From Isohypsibius dastychi (lineage: Eukaryota; Tardigrada; Eutardigrada; Parachela; Isohypsibiidae): a stretch of 10,293 bases of DNA. The notes under the pieces were generated by a model, which ran no database searches, had not been told where the DNA came from, and was given only the letters and a program-made list of their open reading frames with translations. Position numbers and translations under genes: made by a program. Numbering within the stretch: the stretch's first letter is position 1; every line of letters starts with the position of its first letter. Positions 7,948 to 10,293 of the stretch are shown piece by piece. The stretch covers positions 1 through 10,293 of the forward strand of contig JAQIWT010001570.1 of the NCBI GenBank assembly GCA_034696485.1. The letters run 5' to 3'.

Positions 7948-10293
7948 TCAACAAACAGTTGTAGTTTCCGACTCAGAATCAAGTTGTAAAAAGTGCTTCT
8001 GCTCGTAACCGATCAACCTTTCTCTTCCTTCGATCTTGAATCCACGCCGCAATACGTGGACCAAATATCGGCCACGACCTCCAAAGCACATCTCGATTCG
8101 GGTCATGACAGGCACAAGCGCATACCAAAGAGGGACTCCAGGGTGATTTGCAGTTCTGAAAGCAGTTTTGTCCTTGCCTGCCTATAAATAAAACATTGTA
8201 TTTGTTGATCAGCGGACGGTCAAAATCAGTATGTTCCGTGAAACTGAATGCGTGTTCACATCGGAACACCACATCAAGGCAACAACCGCATTTTGAAAAA
8301 CTTATTTTATTTTGAACAGCCTTAAATCTTTCTGCAAGCCATTTCATGTAAAATGTGACACGTGACATGTAAAAACCACCGGCTCTAGCGATTGATGGAT
8401 CCGGTATCATGCGTACGAGCATCGCGGCAGATTGCTGAAATTTAAACGCATGACGATCAGATGAACTGCCTACCCAAGTCGGCTATCCAAGAATTCACAA
8501 CAAATCTGTGACTTTAGTATTTGCAGTTTGGGAATTCGACTATACGGGCTTCTAAGTTCATACAATAAGTGTCGATAATTATTCAGAAATTCCATACGGT
8601 TGTCATAAATTTTCTACGTGATAGGTCCATTTATAATGTTCCAAAACTGAACAAAAATAGTGCCAGGTTGTATCCTTAGTTTCAAAGTTTTCTAAATGTA
8701 TTCTCCTGGGCAGTTTGCAAGGACAATGGGTGGGTTCACTGTTTGTACACATTTTGTTTGTTTATAAACGCTCTGACACGACAATGTAGTTTGAATGGCT
8801 ACCCCCCCCCCCCCCATGCAAATCCTCATAAATTCAGAGTATGAGGATCTGGCCCATAGTTTCTAAAAAACAGAATTCCACCCGTATTGTATATAAAATT
8901 TGGCAGCAAAGTGCAAAATAAGCACTTACCAGCAGTATGACGCTCTCCATGAAGGTTCTCAAAATCTGGTGATTTTCGACCATGCTTAGATTTCGAACGT
9001 TTCCGTTGCTTTGGCTGGCGACCATCACTCATATCTGGACCATCTGATGTATCATAGCTCTCGGGGATGGTAGTGAGTGATCTGTGATCTCGTCCATGAT
9101 TGAAATGTACCTCGACTCCTTCAAGAAAATCTAACGAACTCGCTTGGCGAGGCGTTTTTGCTGCCGGTCCAATTGTGAAGCCTCCATTGCAAGACCTCGT
9201 CGATCCTGGCTGGTCAGTGCCAACGTGGATCTCTACACCAGCCTGCAAATCCTTAGCATGTATGGGACGTCCAACAGCACGAATTCCATCTTCGTCGTCT
9301 TGCCCTTTCACTCCTTTCAAGATCAGTGAACCATCAGCGGTCTGCGTGACCACGAGAACTTCTTCATCACTATTGTCGTCTGAAGTCAGGTTAACAGGGT
9401 TGGACTGATTTGCTCTTGCACTGGCGCAGACCTCCTCACTTGAGCATGATCGACCCATTCCGGCTGGGAGAGAACCAGCTCGGTGTGCTCTCTTTTCCTG
9501 ATACGATCGATCATTCTGACCAAAAAAAACTTGTTTTTTCAAAGTTGTGAACCCTTATGTAGTATAAGCGTTTTGATTTATTCAGACAGGATTCTGGCTC
9601 TTACTTTTGATCTGATAGTATGTGTATTTTAGCCCTTGGGAATTTGTCTGCTCTCAAAAGATTGAGAATTTTACAAAGAGCATGTACCATGGCTGTGGGA
9701 TGTTTCTGATCGAATTTGTATAGTGCTCGTACGAAGCTAGCAGTTTTGATCTTAAGACGGCTTTTGGTGGAAAACTCGGGCAGCAACCGTGAACAATTTC
9801 TGCTAATGAACCATACAAAACAAAAGTATCACAAGGCACACAATCTCTAGTTGCAGTTATTTTGTCAAATTGGGCTATTCAGTAGGACTACCTGACAATT
9901 TCTGGCGATCGGCGACTTCCCGTCAACACACTGCTCGCAATGGCAGTCTTCGTCTTTGTCTGAAGACACTGAGCGAGAACGACTGCGCGTTTTGTTTCGA
10001 GCATTGCGTCCCAACTGCTTCGCTCTTGGCTTTGGTGTGAGCGGACAACGACAGCTGCTTATTACGCTGGAGCTTCGCGGACCAACAGATCTTCGGCTGT
10101 TATTATCTTTTCTTCCCAGGACCCGGCTTTTTAATCGCTTTACCTAAGAAACTTGTGCCAGGCGAAAATGAACGAGAAAGTGTAGTAACTAACTGTTTTA
10201 TCGGGCGCGATTCGTAGATCAGTGGGATTTCTCGATAAGCTTCTTCTTCTGTTCAGACGATTGGAGTTAGATCTGGGTACGCTCCTCCTTAAC
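7948..10293 (-). CDS. Arg/Ser-rich, mostly disordered protein, 5'-partial (4 exons visible)
   Basis: Exons in transcript order: 10293 (window edge) to 10194, 10143-9892, 9515-8930 and 8177-7948 (TGA). Introns are 50, 376 and 752 nt with phases 0, 0 and 1; donors are gttagt, gtagtc and gtaagt, and acceptors end tttcttag, ttttggtcag and ataggcag. The visible 388 residues start RS-rich (RRSVPRS, NRRRSLSRNP, TRSRSRSVSSDKDED), followed by a small Cys cluster (CHCEQC). Next come an acidic stretch (TSDDNSDEE), two copies of a GVE[IV]H motif, and a basic patch (KQRKRSKSKHGRK). The final exon is more ordered (GVPLWYALVPVMTRIEMCF). The basic and RS stretches suggest a nuclear protein, but that is inference and the family is unknown to me. 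An extra exon inside the 752-nt intron cannot be excluded. Confidence 0.7.
8178..8929 (-). other. 752-nt intron of the RS-rich gene
   Basis: On the minus strand the donor is gctg|gtaagtgc and the acceptor tataggcag. It contains a run of 14 C at 8802-8815. The open minus-strand frame through 8422-7979 reads across the acceptor in a Trp- and Cys-heavy frame, and I do not consider it coding. Confidence 0.6.
8802..8815. repeat. Poly-C tract (14 nt)
   Basis: An uninterrupted run of 14 C within an intron; on the transcribed minus strand it is poly-G. Shorter C runs occur at about 1500-1508 and in the left-edge repeat. Confidence 0.9.
9516..9891 (-). other. 376-nt intron of the RS-rich gene
   Basis: It joins two phase-0 exon ends, NCQ and NDR. 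The acceptor has a strong pyrimidine tract (gttttttttggtcag) and the donor is cag|gtagtc. TTTATT near 9577 reads AATAAA on the minus strand; because it lies inside an intron it is probably unused. Nothing else was seen. Confidence 0.65.

Noticed and set aside
8182-8194. TATAAATA/AATAAA on the plus strand
   Set aside because: No plus-strand gene ends or starts here; it overlaps the pyrimidine tract of a minus-strand splice acceptor.
7979-8422. 147-residue minus-strand open frame
   Set aside because: It crosses a good splice acceptor and is rich in Trp and Cys. The overlapping frame from 8177 joins in phase to the upstream exon and reads more like protein.
8816-8823. Octamer ATGCAAAT next to the poly-C tract
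   Set aside because: A single 8-bp match within an intron is expected by chance, and nothing nearby suggests a promoter.
9956-10147. Plus-strand open frame of 63 residues
   Set aside because: It is the antisense shadow of the RS-rich minus-strand exon.

Overview
The window is nuclear DNA of a multicellular animal, not bacterial. Four protein-coding genes can be assembled only by joining exons across GT-AG introns whose phases agree at every junction. One gene is a recognisable animal family, PTTG1IP. Many introns are very short (nine of 50-88 nt), alternating with introns of 376-752 nt, and genes are densely packed. Base composition is moderate and poly-C tracts recur. I read this as a compact invertebrate genome, with a flatworm (trematode-like) or other lophotrochozoan as the best guess; that assignment is an inference.

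Layout. 1-410: degenerate C-rich repeat, then the end of an intron. 411-4094 (+): the last four visible exons and stop of a large armadillo-repeat protein that begins upstream of the window. One of its introns (2415-2823) is best read as a rare GC-AG intron. 4095-5356: 3' untranslated and intergenic DNA with a GC-rich hairpin and a polyadenylation-signal candidate. 5357-6473 (+): a three-exon gene for a 337-residue protein that I cannot name. 6474-6735: a short gap between convergent genes, with an 18-bp perfect palindrome. 6736-7678 (-): seven small exons that spell a PTTG1IP homologue, with signal peptide, Cys-rich PSI-type domain, transmembrane helix and charged cytoplasmic tail ending near RKKYG. 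No exon of this gene is longer than about 121 nt, so simple ORF scanning misses it. 7679-7947: 269 nt between two head-to-tail minus-strand genes. 7948-10293 (-): at least four exons of an Arg/Ser-rich, mostly disordered protein with a short, more ordered C-terminus; its 5' end lies beyond the right edge.

The four genes do not form an obvious pathway. The ARM-repeat protein is a probable scaffold, the PTTG1IP homologue a single-pass membrane glycoprotein, and the RS-rich protein possibly nuclear. I found no rRNA, tRNA, CRISPR array, intact transposon or viral gene.
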